A stretch of DNA of 28,621 nucleotides. Source: M3007 sp040080915 (GTDB taxonomy: Bacteria; Bacteroidota; Bacteroidia; Chitinophagales; Saprospiraceae). How positions within the stretch are numbered: position 1 is the first letter of the stretch; each line of letters starts with the position of its first letter. A model generated the notes under the pieces. It saw only the letters and a program-made list of their open reading frames with translations. It ran no database searches and had not been told where the DNA came from. Location of the stretch: contig JBEBHD010000036.1 in the NCBI GenBank assembly GCA_040080915.1, positions 1 to 28,621 of the forward strand, written 5' to 3'. Position numbers and translations under genes: made by a program. This document shows positions 7,562 to 15,755 of the stretch, piece by piece.

Positions 7562-8500
7562 ATGCGACAATTTATAATTTTAACAACCACCCTTTTCCTC
7601 ACGGCCTGCCAGCCTTCCGCCCCCAAAGCCGATGCCTACGGCAACTTCGAAGCCGACGAGCGTATCATCAGCGCCGAGGCATCCGGGCGCATCCTCGCAT
7701 TCGACATTGAGGAGGGGCAAAGCTTGCGCGCAGAGACTGCAATCGGAGCTATTGATTCGGTACAGCTTGTACTCAGGCGCGAGCAGCTACAGGCAACCAT
7801 TCGGGCGGTAGCCGCCAAAAGCCCGGCCATCAGTGCCCAGCTTGCTGTCTTTGACAAACAAATGGCCACTGTTCGGCAGCAGCTCGCTACGCTTGATCGG
7901 GAAAAGCGCCGGTTGGAAAACCTCGTGAAAAGCGATGCCGCTACACCCAAGCAATTGGACGACCTCAACGCCCAGGTCGAGGCTGCTCAGCGCCAAATGG
8001 ACGTGCTGCACGAGCAACAAACTGCCACAAATGCAGCCCTTACCACCCAAAAAGGCGGACTTTTGGCGGAGATCGCACCACTCCAAAAACAGATCGAGCA
8101 ACTGGACGACCAGATCGCCAAATGCCGCATCACCGCCCCAACCGATGGCACGGTGCTGGTGAAATATGCCGAGGCCGGCGAAGTGACGACCTTTGGCAAG
8201 CCGTTGTTCAAAATTGCCGACTTGAGCACCGTGACCCTGCGGGTATTCGTGGCAGGCGACCAGTTGGCCTCGGTGCAAGTAGGGCAGTCCGTGAAGGTTG
8301 CCATAGACACCGAAGAGGGCAAACAGCGGGATTTTACGGGTCGGGTGCAGTGGATTTCGCCGAAGGCGGAGTTTACGCCCAAGATTGTGCAGACGAAAGA
8401 GGAGCGCGTCAACTTGGTGTATGCCGTGAAAATCAGCCTGCCGAACCCTGATGGGGTGCTCAAAATCGGTATGCCGGGGGAGATGCGGTTTATTAAATAA
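7562..8500 (+). CDS. HlyD/YbhG-like periplasmic adaptor, predicted lipoprotein
   Basis: A 312-residue membrane fusion protein bridging the inner-membrane ABC transporter and TolC. The start MRQFIILTTTLFLTAC gives a type II signal peptide with lipobox LTAC (Cys16), so it is probably lipid-anchored rather than membrane-spanning. An upstream in-frame ATG at 7520 would bury the signal and is not preferred. A lipoyl-like half follows (SAEASGRILAFDIEEGQSLRAETAIGAID), then a long coiled-coil hairpin (about residues 75-195), the second lipoyl half (CRITAPTDGTVLVKYAEAGEVTTFGKPLFKIAD) and a beta-barrel (VTLRVFVAGDQLASVQVGQSV). It resembles E. coli YbhG. The gap to the first ATPase is four bases. Confidence 0.9.
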   Translation: MRQFIILTTTLFLTACQPSAPKADAYGNFEADERIISAEASGRILAFDIEEGQSLRAETAIGAIDSVQLVLRREQLQATIRAVAAKSPAISAQLAVFDKQMATVRQQLATLDREKRRLENLVKSDAATPKQLDDLNAQVEAAQRQMDVLHEQQTATNAALTTQKGGLLAEIAPLQKQIEQLDDQIAKCRITAPTDGTVLVKYAEAGEVTTFGKPLFKIADLSTVTLRVFVAGDQLASVQVGQSVKVAIDTEEGKQRDFTGRVQWISPKAEFTPKIVQTKEERVNLVYAVKISLPNPDGVLKIGMPGEMRFIK

Positions 8501-8504
8501 TACC

Positions 8505-9443
8505 ATGCACGAAATACAGGCATACAACATTTTCAAATCTTTCGGCCTCGTCCACGCGGTGCAGGATGTCTCCATCGAAGTGCGAGCGGGCGAGGTGTTC
8601 GGCCTCATCGGCCCCGATGGAGCGGGCAAGACCACCCTGTTTCGCATCCTCACTTCGCTCCTGCTTCCCGATGCAGGCGCGGCCACGGTGGCGGGCTTGG
8701 ATGTGGTGCGCGAGTACAAATCATTGCGCCAGATCATCGGCTACATGCCAGGCCGGTTTTCGTTGTATCAGGATTTGTCGGTGGAGGAAAACCTCGGCTT
8801 TTTTGCCAACGTGTTCGGGGTGCGCATCCGCGAAAACTACGACCTCATCCGCGACATTTATGTGCAACTCGAGCCGTTCCGCGACCGCCGGGCGGGAGCC
8901 CTCTCAGGCGGCATGAAACAAAAGCTGGCCCTGTGCTGTGCGCTCATCCACCGGCCCCGAGTGTTGTTTTTGGACGAACCCGGCACCGGCGTGGACCCCG
9001 TGTCGCGCAAAGAATTTTGGGACATGCTGGGCCGCCTGCGACAAACCGGTATCACCATGCTTGTGAGTACGCCCAACATGGACGAAGCCGAACGGTGCGA
9101 CCGCATCGGCCTCCTGCAGCAGGGGCGGCTTATGGCCGTTGACACCCCTGCGGGCATCACCGCCAATTTTCGCTGGGCACTTTTTGCCGCCCGTTCCGAT
9201 GAGATGTACCGCCTTATCCAGGATTTGCGCAGCTACCCGGGGGCTGCCGACTGCCATGCTTTCGGGGAGTACGCGCACCTGTCATTGCCTACCGGGATCG
9301 GTGAAACGCCCGAAAAAGCCATTTCGGAATTTTTGATTTCCAAAAACCACCGAAACGTGGAGGTGAAGCCGGTGCGGGCATCGGTGGAAGATTGTTTTAT
9401 TGACCTCATCAAAACAGCGGCGGAGCCGTCGCCTGTTGCGTAA
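8505..9443 (+). CDS. ABC transporter ATP-binding protein (matches N-terminal half of YbhF)
   Basis: A 312-residue ABC-2 type ATPase. Walker A GPDGAGKTT is at residues 36-44, signature LSGGMKQK at 133-140 and Walker B VLFLDEPGTGVD at 153-164, followed by the switch region STPNMDEAERCDRIGLL. The LDEPGxGVD form is the one I recall from the N-terminal nucleotide-binding domain of E. coli YbhF. After about residue 230 comes an extra C-terminal domain ending EDCFIDLIK. The ATG at 8505 is chosen because the upstream in-frame ATG lies inside hlyD. The gene sits four bases after hlyD and 15 before the second ATPase, and the two ATPases probably form a heterodimer. Confidence 0.92.
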   Translation: MHEIQAYNIFKSFGLVHAVQDVSIEVRAGEVFGLIGPDGAGKTTLFRILTSLLLPDAGAATVAGLDVVREYKSLRQIIGYMPGRFSLYQDLSVEENLGFFANVFGVRIRENYDLIRDIYVQLEPFRDRRAGALSGGMKQKLALCCALIHRPRVLFLDEPGTGVDPVSRKEFWDMLGRLRQTGITMLVSTPNMDEAERCDRIGLLQQGRLMAVDTPAGITANFRWALFAARSDEMYRLIQDLRSYPGAADCHAFGEYAHLSLPTGIGETPEKAISEFLISKNHRNVEVKPVRASVEDCFIDLIKTAAEPSPVA

Positions 9444-9458
9444 TTTTTGTCCGAAAAA

Positions 9459-10181
9459 ATGAACCTAATCATCGCCACCGAGCACCTGACCAAAACCTTC
9501 GGCGCGTTCACCGCTGTCAATGCCATCACCTTTTCGGTGAGGGAGGGCGAGATTTTTGGTTTCCTCGGTGCCAACGGCGCGGGCAAGACCACTGCCCTGA
9601 AAATGTTGACCGGCCTGCTCGCGCCTACGAGCGGAACCGCCACGGTGGCTGGCTTCGACGTGTGGAAACAACCCGAACAGGTGAAGCGCCGCATCGGCTA
9701 CATGAGCCAAAAATTCAGTTTGTACGAAGACCTGACCGTGCGCGAGAATATCCGTCTGTACGGTGGCATTTACGGATTGAAAACGGCGGAGATCAAATCC
9801 AAAACTGCCGATATGTTGCAAAAATTAGGCATCGAGGGGGAAGCCAACCAACGGGTGAGCGCCCTGCCCCTCGGCTGGAAACAAAAACTTGCGTTCTCCG
9901 TGGCGCTGCTGCACACGCCCAAGGTCGTGTTCCTCGACGAACCGACGAGCGGCGTGGACCCACTGGCGCGGCGGCAGTTTTGGGAACTGATCTACGAGGC
10001 TGCTGCGGGCGGGGTGACTCTCATGGTGACTACGCACTACATGGACGAGGCCGAATACTGCGACCGGGTGAGCATTATGGTGGACGGGAAAATAGAGGCG
10101 CTGGATACCCCGCGGGCACTAAAGGCAAAATTTGAAGCGTACGATATGGACGAGGTGTTTCGGAAACTGGCGCGGGGATAA
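9459..10181 (+). CDS. ABC transporter ATP-binding protein (matches C-terminal half of YbhF)
   Basis: A 240-residue ATPase. Walker A GANGAGKTT is at residues 37-45 and Walker B VVFLDEPTSGVD at 156-167, with switch VTTHYMDEAEYCDRV. The signature motif is degenerate: LPLGWKQK at 136-143 in place of LSGGxxQ. I recall the same LPLGxKQ variant in the C-terminal ATPase domain of E. coli YbhF, so it seems conserved rather than decayed. ATG 9459 is preferred to a TTG at 9447. The next genes should be two ABC-2 permeases (YbhS/YbhR type), but the cluster ends here and a convergent helicase gene follows. Confidence 0.9.
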   Translation: MNLIIATEHLTKTFGAFTAVNAITFSVREGEIFGFLGANGAGKTTALKMLTGLLAPTSGTATVAGFDVWKQPEQVKRRIGYMSQKFSLYEDLTVRENIRLYGGIYGLKTAEIKSKTADMLQKLGIEGEANQRVSALPLGWKQKLAFSVALLHTPKVVFLDEPTSGVDPLARRQFWELIYEAAAGGVTLMVTTHYMDEAEYCDRVSIMVDGKIEALDTPRALKAKFEAYDMDEVFRKLARG

Positions 10182-10331
10182 TTACCCCACCGAATACTCC
10201 ACTCCCAGTTTTTCCATTTCCTGCGCAAAATCCGAGTCGGTTCATTGTTGTTTTTCCCTTCTTGACACAAAGTTTAAGAGCGTTTTGTATGCGGAAAAAT
10301 TAGACCATCTCAGTGAAATGACAATGTAGAA

Positions 10332-12788
10332 CTAACTGCCCGCATACCGCGTCGCCTCCTCCACCATTTTCAACTGCCCGTACGAGTATTTGTCCTCAAA
10401 GTGTGCCCGGGCCACGGAGTGCAGCGCGTTCGGGTTTTCGCTGAAATAGTGGAAGATCAGGTTCACGTCCTCCACGTCCATGAACTCCAGGATGTCCACT
10501 TCGCCCGTGCCGATATAGTGCGCCAGGTGCCCTTCGATGGTCGTTCGGGCGTAGCCGCGCTCGGTGGCGATCTCGTCTATCGTCATTCCTGAGCGGTACA
10601 TGTCGAAGGTCACGGACTTGGACTCCGGCTTCGGCGGTTTTGGCGCTTCGGGATCGGGCAGGGAGAGGGCATCGGTTTGCAGGTTGTGGGCCACACAATA
10701 GTCGCGCACGATGGCGAGAATTTCGACTCCAAACTGCTTGGCTTTGCCTTTGCCGATACCGCGCACCTTGCGCAGGTCGGGTGTGATGACGGGCAGCCGT
10801 TCGGCCACTTCGAGCAGCGCCTTGGTGAGCAGCACCTCGTAGGGTTCCAAGCCGAAACGCTCGGCGTAGTCGTCGCGCCATTTTTGGAGCAGGGCAAACA
10901 AAGCGGGATGCGTCGCGCCCTGGGGCGAGGGTGCTGAGCGGGGGCTGGCCACCGAATGTGATTCGGCCTGAAAATCCAGCTCGGCGTTTGCCCGCGTGCG
11001 CAAGTAGGCTTGCGGCGAAAAACCCGTTTGCGCGGCTGTGAGGCAGGCCTTTTTTACAAACAATTCTTTTTGCAGGTTGGAAAGGGCCTCTTCGGCGGAT
11101 TTGCGCACGGTCTTGTTGTCGGTCGTAATGGGCAGGTTTCGGGCCGCAGGCAACAGCAGGGTAGCAATTTTGTCCAAAAACCACGCACCGGCCTTGAGGA
11201 TGCGGGCCTGTAAATCGGCGTTTTGTTCGGGCTGGCCCGGCTGTTGGAAATAGCCGTGCAACTGGAATTTGAATTTATCGGCCAGGGGGAAAATGTGTGC
11301 GTCCGCCTCGTCGCTGAGCGCCCGAAACTGGCGCAGGCTTTCGGGCAACAGGGAATTTTCGTGCTCCAGCAACACGCGGCCTAACTGGTCGAGGCGGCGT
11401 TTCAGAAGGGAAAAATCAAACAATTCGAGCACAAGGGCTTGCTGAAATTCTTTTTTGGCCTGCTCCAGATGCGCTTCGTCGGGAGCGTTTTTTTCTGCCA
11501 TTTCCGTGAAATTTTTGACCGTGGAATCGGTCTTCACACTGGAGTGCGCAATCCTGGAACGCAACACGATGCCCTCAAAACTTTTGCACCGACTGAGCGC
11601 CACATACACCTGCCCGTGCGCAAAAGCGGCTTGCGCGTCGAGGATCACGCGCTCGAAGGTCAGGCCCTGACTTTTGTGTATGGTGATGGCCCAAGCGAGT
11701 TTGAGCGGGTACTGGGTGAACGTGCCGAGGATATGCTCGCCCACTTCTTTGGTCTGCTCGTTGAGGGTGTACTTCACGTTTTCCCAGTCTACGGGCAACA
11801 CGGGAATTTCGGCCCCTTCGCCCGGGCAAAGCACATAAATGGTCCCCTCGGCGATACGGGTTACCTTGCCGATCTTACCGTTGTAGTAGCGTTTTTCGCG
11901 GGCTGCGTCATTTTTTACAAACATGACCTGCGCTCCGGTCTTCAGCTCGAGCACCTCGTCGGTCGGGTAGGCTTGCGCCGGAAAATCACCCGTTACGGCA
12001 GCGCGGAATACCTGTCCAGAGTGTGCTATTGCGGCGAGTTTTTGGGCATTGATTTCGTGTGCCGTGTTGTTGTGGGTGGTCAGGGTGATGTACGGGTTTG
12101 CCTCGTCGGGCCGGAAATCGGGTACGTAACGGCTGTTGAGCGCAGCGAGCACGTCGGCATCCACGGTGTTGTCGCGCACCTTGTTCAGCAGGGCAATGAA
12201 CGCGTCGTCCGACTGGCGGTAGATGTGCTTGAGCTCGACCACCACAGGGCTGGTGCGCAGCAGGGCATGGCTGCTGAAAAAGTAGGGGGTCGGGTAGTGG
12301 TCGCGAAGTAGGAACCACTCGTTGTCCTTCACCACGGGGGGCAGTTGGTGCAGGTCGCCGATTAGAAGCAACTGCACACCGCCGAAGGGCTTGTACGGGT
12401 TTCGGTAGCGGCGCAGCACGTCGTCCACGCCGTCAAGCAGGTCAGCACGCACCATGCTGATCTCATCAATCACCAGCAGGTCAAGGCTTTGGATGAGGCG
12501 GATTTTTTCGCCAGCAAACTTGCGTTGGCGGGCCGGATCGCGGGTGTTGCCCGGCAGGTGGAGGCCGAAGGGCAGTTGGAAAAACGAGTGGATGGTCATG
12601 CCACCCGCGTTGATGGCCGCCACACCCGTGGGTGCTACCACGACCATGCGCTTGACCGTCTCTTTTTTGATGCGGTGCAGGAACGTTGTCTTGCCTGTGC
12701 CGGCTTTTCCCGTCAGGAAAATATTCCGGTCAGTGTTGGCCACATACTCGTAGGCGCGTTCGAGTTCCGGGTTGGATTGGAGGTCCAT
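10332..12788 (-). CDS. PIF1-like superfamily 1B helicase with HRDC and C-terminal HTH domains
   Basis: An 818-residue ATP-dependent DNA helicase. Walker A GKAGTGKTT is at residues 27-35, and motif II is in LLVIDEISMVRADLLDGVDDVL. Conserved helicase motifs follow (GDLHQLPPVV, LTTHNNTAHEIN, AWAITIHKSQGLTFERVILD, YVALSRCKSFEGIVLRS), as in PIF1/RecD2-type enzymes. The C-terminal third holds an HRDC-like domain (EPYEVLLTKALLEVAERLP, RKVRGIGKGKAKQFG) and a RecQ-like winged or HTH domain (SVTFDMYRSGMTIDEIATERGYARTTIEGHLAHYI). This architecture is common in Bacteroidota and points to DNA repair or replication-fork work. It converges with the ABC operon and has its own TAACTTTG -7 element. Confidence 0.9.
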   Translation of the reverse strand: MDLQSNPELERAYEYVANTDRNIFLTGKAGTGKTTFLHRIKKETVKRMVVVAPTGVAAINAGGMTIHSFFQLPFGLHLPGNTRDPARQRKFAGEKIRLIQSLDLLVIDEISMVRADLLDGVDDVLRRYRNPYKPFGGVQLLLIGDLHQLPPVVKDNEWFLLRDHYPTPYFFSSHALLRTSPVVVELKHIYRQSDDAFIALLNKVRDNTVDADVLAALNSRYVPDFRPDEANPYITLTTHNNTAHEINAQKLAAIAHSGQVFRAAVTGDFPAQAYPTDEVLELKTGAQVMFVKNDAAREKRYYNGKIGKVTRIAEGTIYVLCPGEGAEIPVLPVDWENVKYTLNEQTKEVGEHILGTFTQYPLKLAWAITIHKSQGLTFERVILDAQAAFAHGQVYVALSRCKSFEGIVLRSRIAHSSVKTDSTVKNFTEMAEKNAPDEAHLEQAKKEFQQALVLELFDFSLLKRRLDQLGRVLLEHENSLLPESLRQFRALSDEADAHIFPLADKFKFQLHGYFQQPGQPEQNADLQARILKAGAWFLDKIATLLLPAARNLPITTDNKTVRKSAEEALSNLQKELFVKKACLTAAQTGFSPQAYLRTRANAELDFQAESHSVASPRSAPSPQGATHPALFALLQKWRDDYAERFGLEPYEVLLTKALLEVAERLPVITPDLRKVRGIGKGKAKQFGVEILAIVRDYCVAHNLQTDALSLPDPEAPKPPKPESKSVTFDMYRSGMTIDEIATERGYARTTIEGHLAHYIGTGEVDILEFMDVEDVNLIFHYFSENPNALHSVARAHFEDKYSYGQLKMVEEATRYAGS

Positions 12789-12801
12789 TCGCTTTTTTTG
12801 A

Positions 12802-12809
12802 CAAAGTTA
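12802..12809 (-). promoter_or_regulatory. Bacteroidota -7 element TAACTTTG (helicase promoter)
   Basis: On the minus strand TAACTTTG matches TAnnTTTG, 13 bases before the helicase ATG (12786-12788). This implies a very short leader. No clear -33 TTG is visible. Confidence 0.5.
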
Positions 12810-13006
12810 GAGACACTCCCACCGCACCACCGCAGCCATGCCCGAAAAAAACCGCCCTTTATGAAAAAGAAATAAACACTCAATTCGGCAATTCAAAGCC
12901 AATTATACCTCATGCCGCAAGGTTCGAATCTGCTTTTGTCATGCTGAGCGCTGCTAATCAAAATAGTAGGCAGAAGGCCATGCACAAAATCTCGCAGCGC
13001 GAAGTA

Positions 13007-13014
13007 TACCTTTG
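13007..13014 (+). promoter_or_regulatory. Bacteroidota -7 element TACCTTTG (moxR promoter)
   Basis: TACCTTTG matches TAnnTTTG. Transcription would begin near 13019-13021, at the upstream ATG 13020. This favours the second in-frame ATG at 13038 as the MoxR start, with a leader of about 18 bases. Confidence 0.5.
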
Positions 13015-13037
13015 CGTGCATGCAACACACCACTGAC

Positions 13038-14015
13038 ATGGAGGCCCTGAGCAAACTCGTGCATCAGGAAAGCGCATTTTTGGAAAAACTACGAGCTGCC
13101 ACGGCACAGGTCATAGTTGGACAGGAATCTATGCTGGATCGCTTGCTGATCGGCTTGCTCACCAAAGGGCATATCCTGCTCGAAGGTATGCCCGGATTGG
13201 CCAAAACACTGGCTATCAAAACGCTGGCCCAAGCCGTGGATGCGCGCTTCAGCCGCATCCAGTTCACACCCGACCTGCTGCCCGCCGACGTGGTGGGCAC
13301 CATGATCTACAATCCAGCCAAAGCCGAGTTCACCGTGCGGCGCGGGCCGATCTTCGCCAACTTCGTGCTGGCAGATGAGATCAACCGTGCCCCCGCCAAG
13401 GTACAGAGCGCCCTACTCGAGGCCATGCAGGAACGCCAGGTGACCATCGGCACCGAGACCTTCAAATTGGAGGAGCCGTTTTTGGTGTTAGCCACCCAAA
13501 ACCCTATCGAACAGGAAGGTACCTATCCGTTGCCAGAGGCTCAAGTGGACCGTTTTCTTCTCAAGGTGAAAATTGGGTACCCGACACAGGAGGAGGAACG
13601 GCATATCATTCGCCGCAACCTCAACAGCGCCCCCTTAGAATCCAAGCAGGTAATTTCTGTGGAAATGCTGCTGCGGGCGCGCGAGGCCGTGACACAGGTT
13701 TTTCTCAGCGAAAAAATCGAGCAGTACATCCTTGACATTATTTTTTCCACCCGCGAGCCGGCGCGGTTCGGCCTTCAGGAACTGATGCCGCTCATCAGTT
13801 ATGGTGCTTCGCCGCGGGCGAGCATCGCGCTGGCCCAGTCGGCGCGGGCATTGGCGTTCGTCAACCGCCGGGCTTACGTCACGCCCGACGACGTGCGTGC
13901 CATCTGCCCTGATGTGCTGCGCCACCGTATCGGCCTCACCTACGAAGCCGAGGCGGAAAACATCAGCCAAGAGGGAATTATCGCCAAAATCTTGCAAACG
14001 ATCACCATTCCATGA
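13038..14015 (+). CDS. MoxR family AAA ATPase
   Basis: A 325-residue MoxR-type AAA+ chaperone ATPase. It shows VIVGQESMLDRLLIGLLTKGHILLEGMPGLAKT (Walker A GMPGLAKT), RIQFTPDLLPADVVGT, Walker B FVLADEINRAPAKVQSALLEAMQERQVT, sensor 1 LATQNPIEQEGTYPLPEAQVDRF and the C-terminal lid YGASPRASIALAQSARALAFVNRRAYVTPDDV. These proteins remodel or mature partner proteins, often metal-cofactor enzymes or von Willebrand factor domain proteins. The usual DUF58/VWA partners are not next to it. Instead the ferredoxin/NrfD fusion gene starts seven bases after its stop. An upstream ATG at 13020 would add six residues. Confidence 0.92.
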   Translation: MEALSKLVHQESAFLEKLRAATAQVIVGQESMLDRLLIGLLTKGHILLEGMPGLAKTLAIKTLAQAVDARFSRIQFTPDLLPADVVGTMIYNPAKAEFTVRRGPIFANFVLADEINRAPAKVQSALLEAMQERQVTIGTETFKLEEPFLVLATQNPIEQEGTYPLPEAQVDRFLLKVKIGYPTQEEERHIIRRNLNSAPLESKQVISVEMLLRAREAVTQVFLSEKIEQYILDIIFSTREPARFGLQELMPLISYGASPRASIALAQSARALAFVNRRAYVTPDDVRAICPDVLRHRIGLTYEAEAENISQEGIIAKILQTITIP

Positions 14016-14022
14016 GAGGCGC

Positions 14023-15645
14023 ATGAAATACGGATTCATCATAGACAACCGCAAATGTATCGGCTGCCACGCCTGCACCACCGCCTGCAAAAGCGAGCAC
14101 GAGGTACCCGTGGGCGTGTTCCGCACGTGGGTCAAGCAAGTGGAAAAAGGCACCTTTCCGAACACCCGGCGCGTGTTTTCGGTGCTGCGTTGCAACCACT
14201 GCACCGATGCCCCCTGCGTCGAAATCTGCCCAGTGGAGGCGTTGTACACCCGCCCCGATGGTATCGTGGACTTCGACAAGGAGCGTTGCATCGGCTGCAA
14301 ATCCTGTATGCAGGCCTGCCCCTACGACGCGCTCTATATTGACCCCGACACACACACGGCAGCCAAGTGCAACTACTGCGCCCATCGGGTGGATGTAGGG
14401 CTGGAACCTGCGTGTGTGGTTGTTTGCCCGGAGCACGCCATTATTTCGGGAGATATGGACGACCCTGAATCCGAGATCAGCGCCACGCTTTCGCGCCACC
14501 AGACTACCGTGCGCAAGCCGGAAAAAGGCACCATTCCGAACTTGTACTACATTGATGGCGACGAGTTTTCGCTATCGCCCACGGCAGCGGAGCAGCCACA
14601 GGGCAATCTCTGGAGCGAACAGACGCGCGGTGTCGGTCACTTTGCCCGTGTTACGGAGCGCTTGGCTTGGGAGGGCGAAAACGTCGTGCAGGAGCTGATG
14701 AAAAAAAGCGCCGTCGCGGTACCGGAATCTGCCGAAGGCGATTTTGCGCCGCCCAAGAGCATCGAGGTGCTTACCGGCCAAAATGCTAAACGCGTGTACG
14801 ACACCCCCGGCAAGGGCATTCTTTGGGGTTGGGAAGTGCCCGCGTACGTGACCACCAAAGCCGTTTCGGCCGGGGCGTACCTGATCGGCATGCTGCTTTT
14901 TCTTGGGCAACGCGAGGTGTTCACCGACTGGGCGCTGTTGCGTTGGTCGCTGGGCATCAGCCTCGTATTTCTGGTAGTGACAACTGTGTTGCTGGTCAAG
15001 GACCTTGATCAGCCCAAACGATTTATTTATGTGCTGCTGCGTCCGCAATGGCGTTCGTGGCTCGTGCGAGGCGGTTACGCGCTCACGTTTTTCGGTGGTT
15101 TGCTGACGGTGCAACTCGCCGCCGCGTGGTTCGAGTGGGAAAATACCGCTGTTTGGTTGGTGCTCCCGGGAGTAGCCTTGGCGGTAGTCGTGGCCGTGTA
15201 CACGGCGTTTTTGTTTGCACAGGCTCGCGGGCGGGATTTTTGGCAAAGCCCAATCTTGCCTCTGCACATGATCGTACACAGCGTGATGGCAGGCGGCGCT
15301 GTACTGGCCATACTGGAGGCTTTTGGCGTGCTGGAATTGGCAGCCCGTCCGTCGTTTTTGCTGGCGCTGGGCATTGTGGCCAACTTGTTTGTGCTGGCCG
15401 CCGAACTGAGCATCACTCACCCGACTTCCGATGCCAAAGCGGTGGCCAAGATGATCCTGCACGGCCGCTACCGGCGTGCGTTTTGGCTCGCCGTCTTGCT
15501 CTGCAACGTTTTGCCCGCAACGGCCCTGTATGTTGCTGGCGACAGCATGAGCGTGCAAATCCTCGCTGGCGTTTTGGCGCTGATCGGGATTTATCGTTTG
15601 GAAAAAATATGGATCGAGGGGCCGCAGCGGATTGCGTTAGCATAG
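14023..15645 (+). CDS. Fused four-cluster ferredoxin / NrfD-like membrane electron-transfer protein
   Basis: A 540-residue fusion of a DmsB/NrfC-type iron-sulfur subunit and an NrfD/PsrC-type membrane subunit, which move electrons between quinones and a molybdopterin enzyme. The ferredoxin part has sixteen Cys in four sets: C12, C15, C18, C22; C57, C60, C65, C69; C89, C92, C95, C99; C116, C119, C131, C135. A linker of about 130 residues follows (containing ENVVQELMKKSAVAVP and the turn GKGILWGWEVPAYV). About eight membrane segments come next (AYLIGMLLFLG, LGISLVFLVVTTVLLV, ALTFFGGLLTVQLAAAWF, WLVLPGVALAVVVAVYTAFLF and others). No catalytic molybdopterin subunit lies in the window. The gene is seven bases downstream of moxR and probably co-expressed. 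Confidence 0.88.
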   Translation: MKYGFIIDNRKCIGCHACTTACKSEHEVPVGVFRTWVKQVEKGTFPNTRRVFSVLRCNHCTDAPCVEICPVEALYTRPDGIVDFDKERCIGCKSCMQACPYDALYIDPDTHTAAKCNYCAHRVDVGLEPACVVVCPEHAIISGDMDDPESEISATLSRHQTTVRKPEKGTIPNLYYIDGDEFSLSPTAAEQPQGNLWSEQTRGVGHFARVTERLAWEGENVVQELMKKSAVAVPESAEGDFAPPKSIEVLTGQNAKRVYDTPGKGILWGWEVPAYVTTKAVSAGAYLIGMLLFLGQREVFTDWALLRWSLGISLVFLVVTTVLLVKDLDQPKRFIYVLLRPQWRSWLVRGGYALTFFGGLLTVQLAAAWFEWENTAVWLVLPGVALAVVVAVYTAFLFAQARGRDFWQSPILPLHMIVHSVMAGGAVLAILEAFGVLELAARPSFLLALGIVANLFVLAAELSITHPTSDAKAVAKMILHGRYRRAFWLAVLLCNVLPATALYVAGDSMSVQILAGVLALIGIYRLEKIWIEGPQRIALA

Positions 15646-15672
15646 CAGGATTTAATATTTCATATTTTTGCC

Positions 15673-15695
15673 TCAGCCTCGGTCAATGAGGCTGA
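15673..15695. terminator. Hairpin, possible terminator after the ferredoxin/NrfD gene
   Basis: TCAGCCTC (15673-15680) pairs exactly with GAGGCTGA (15688-15695) around a 7-base loop, followed by TTTCGTATTCTTT. A T-rich stretch also precedes it, so it could act in either direction. The T tract is imperfect. Confidence 0.45.
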
Positions 15696-15755
15696 TTTCG
15701 TATTCTTTGCATATCAGTGTGAACACGACCCGAAGACCTTAAGCACTGGAACGAT

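Noticed and set aside
11439..12311. 290-codon open frame on the plus strand
   Set aside because: It is antisense to the helicase core motifs and shows no family features.
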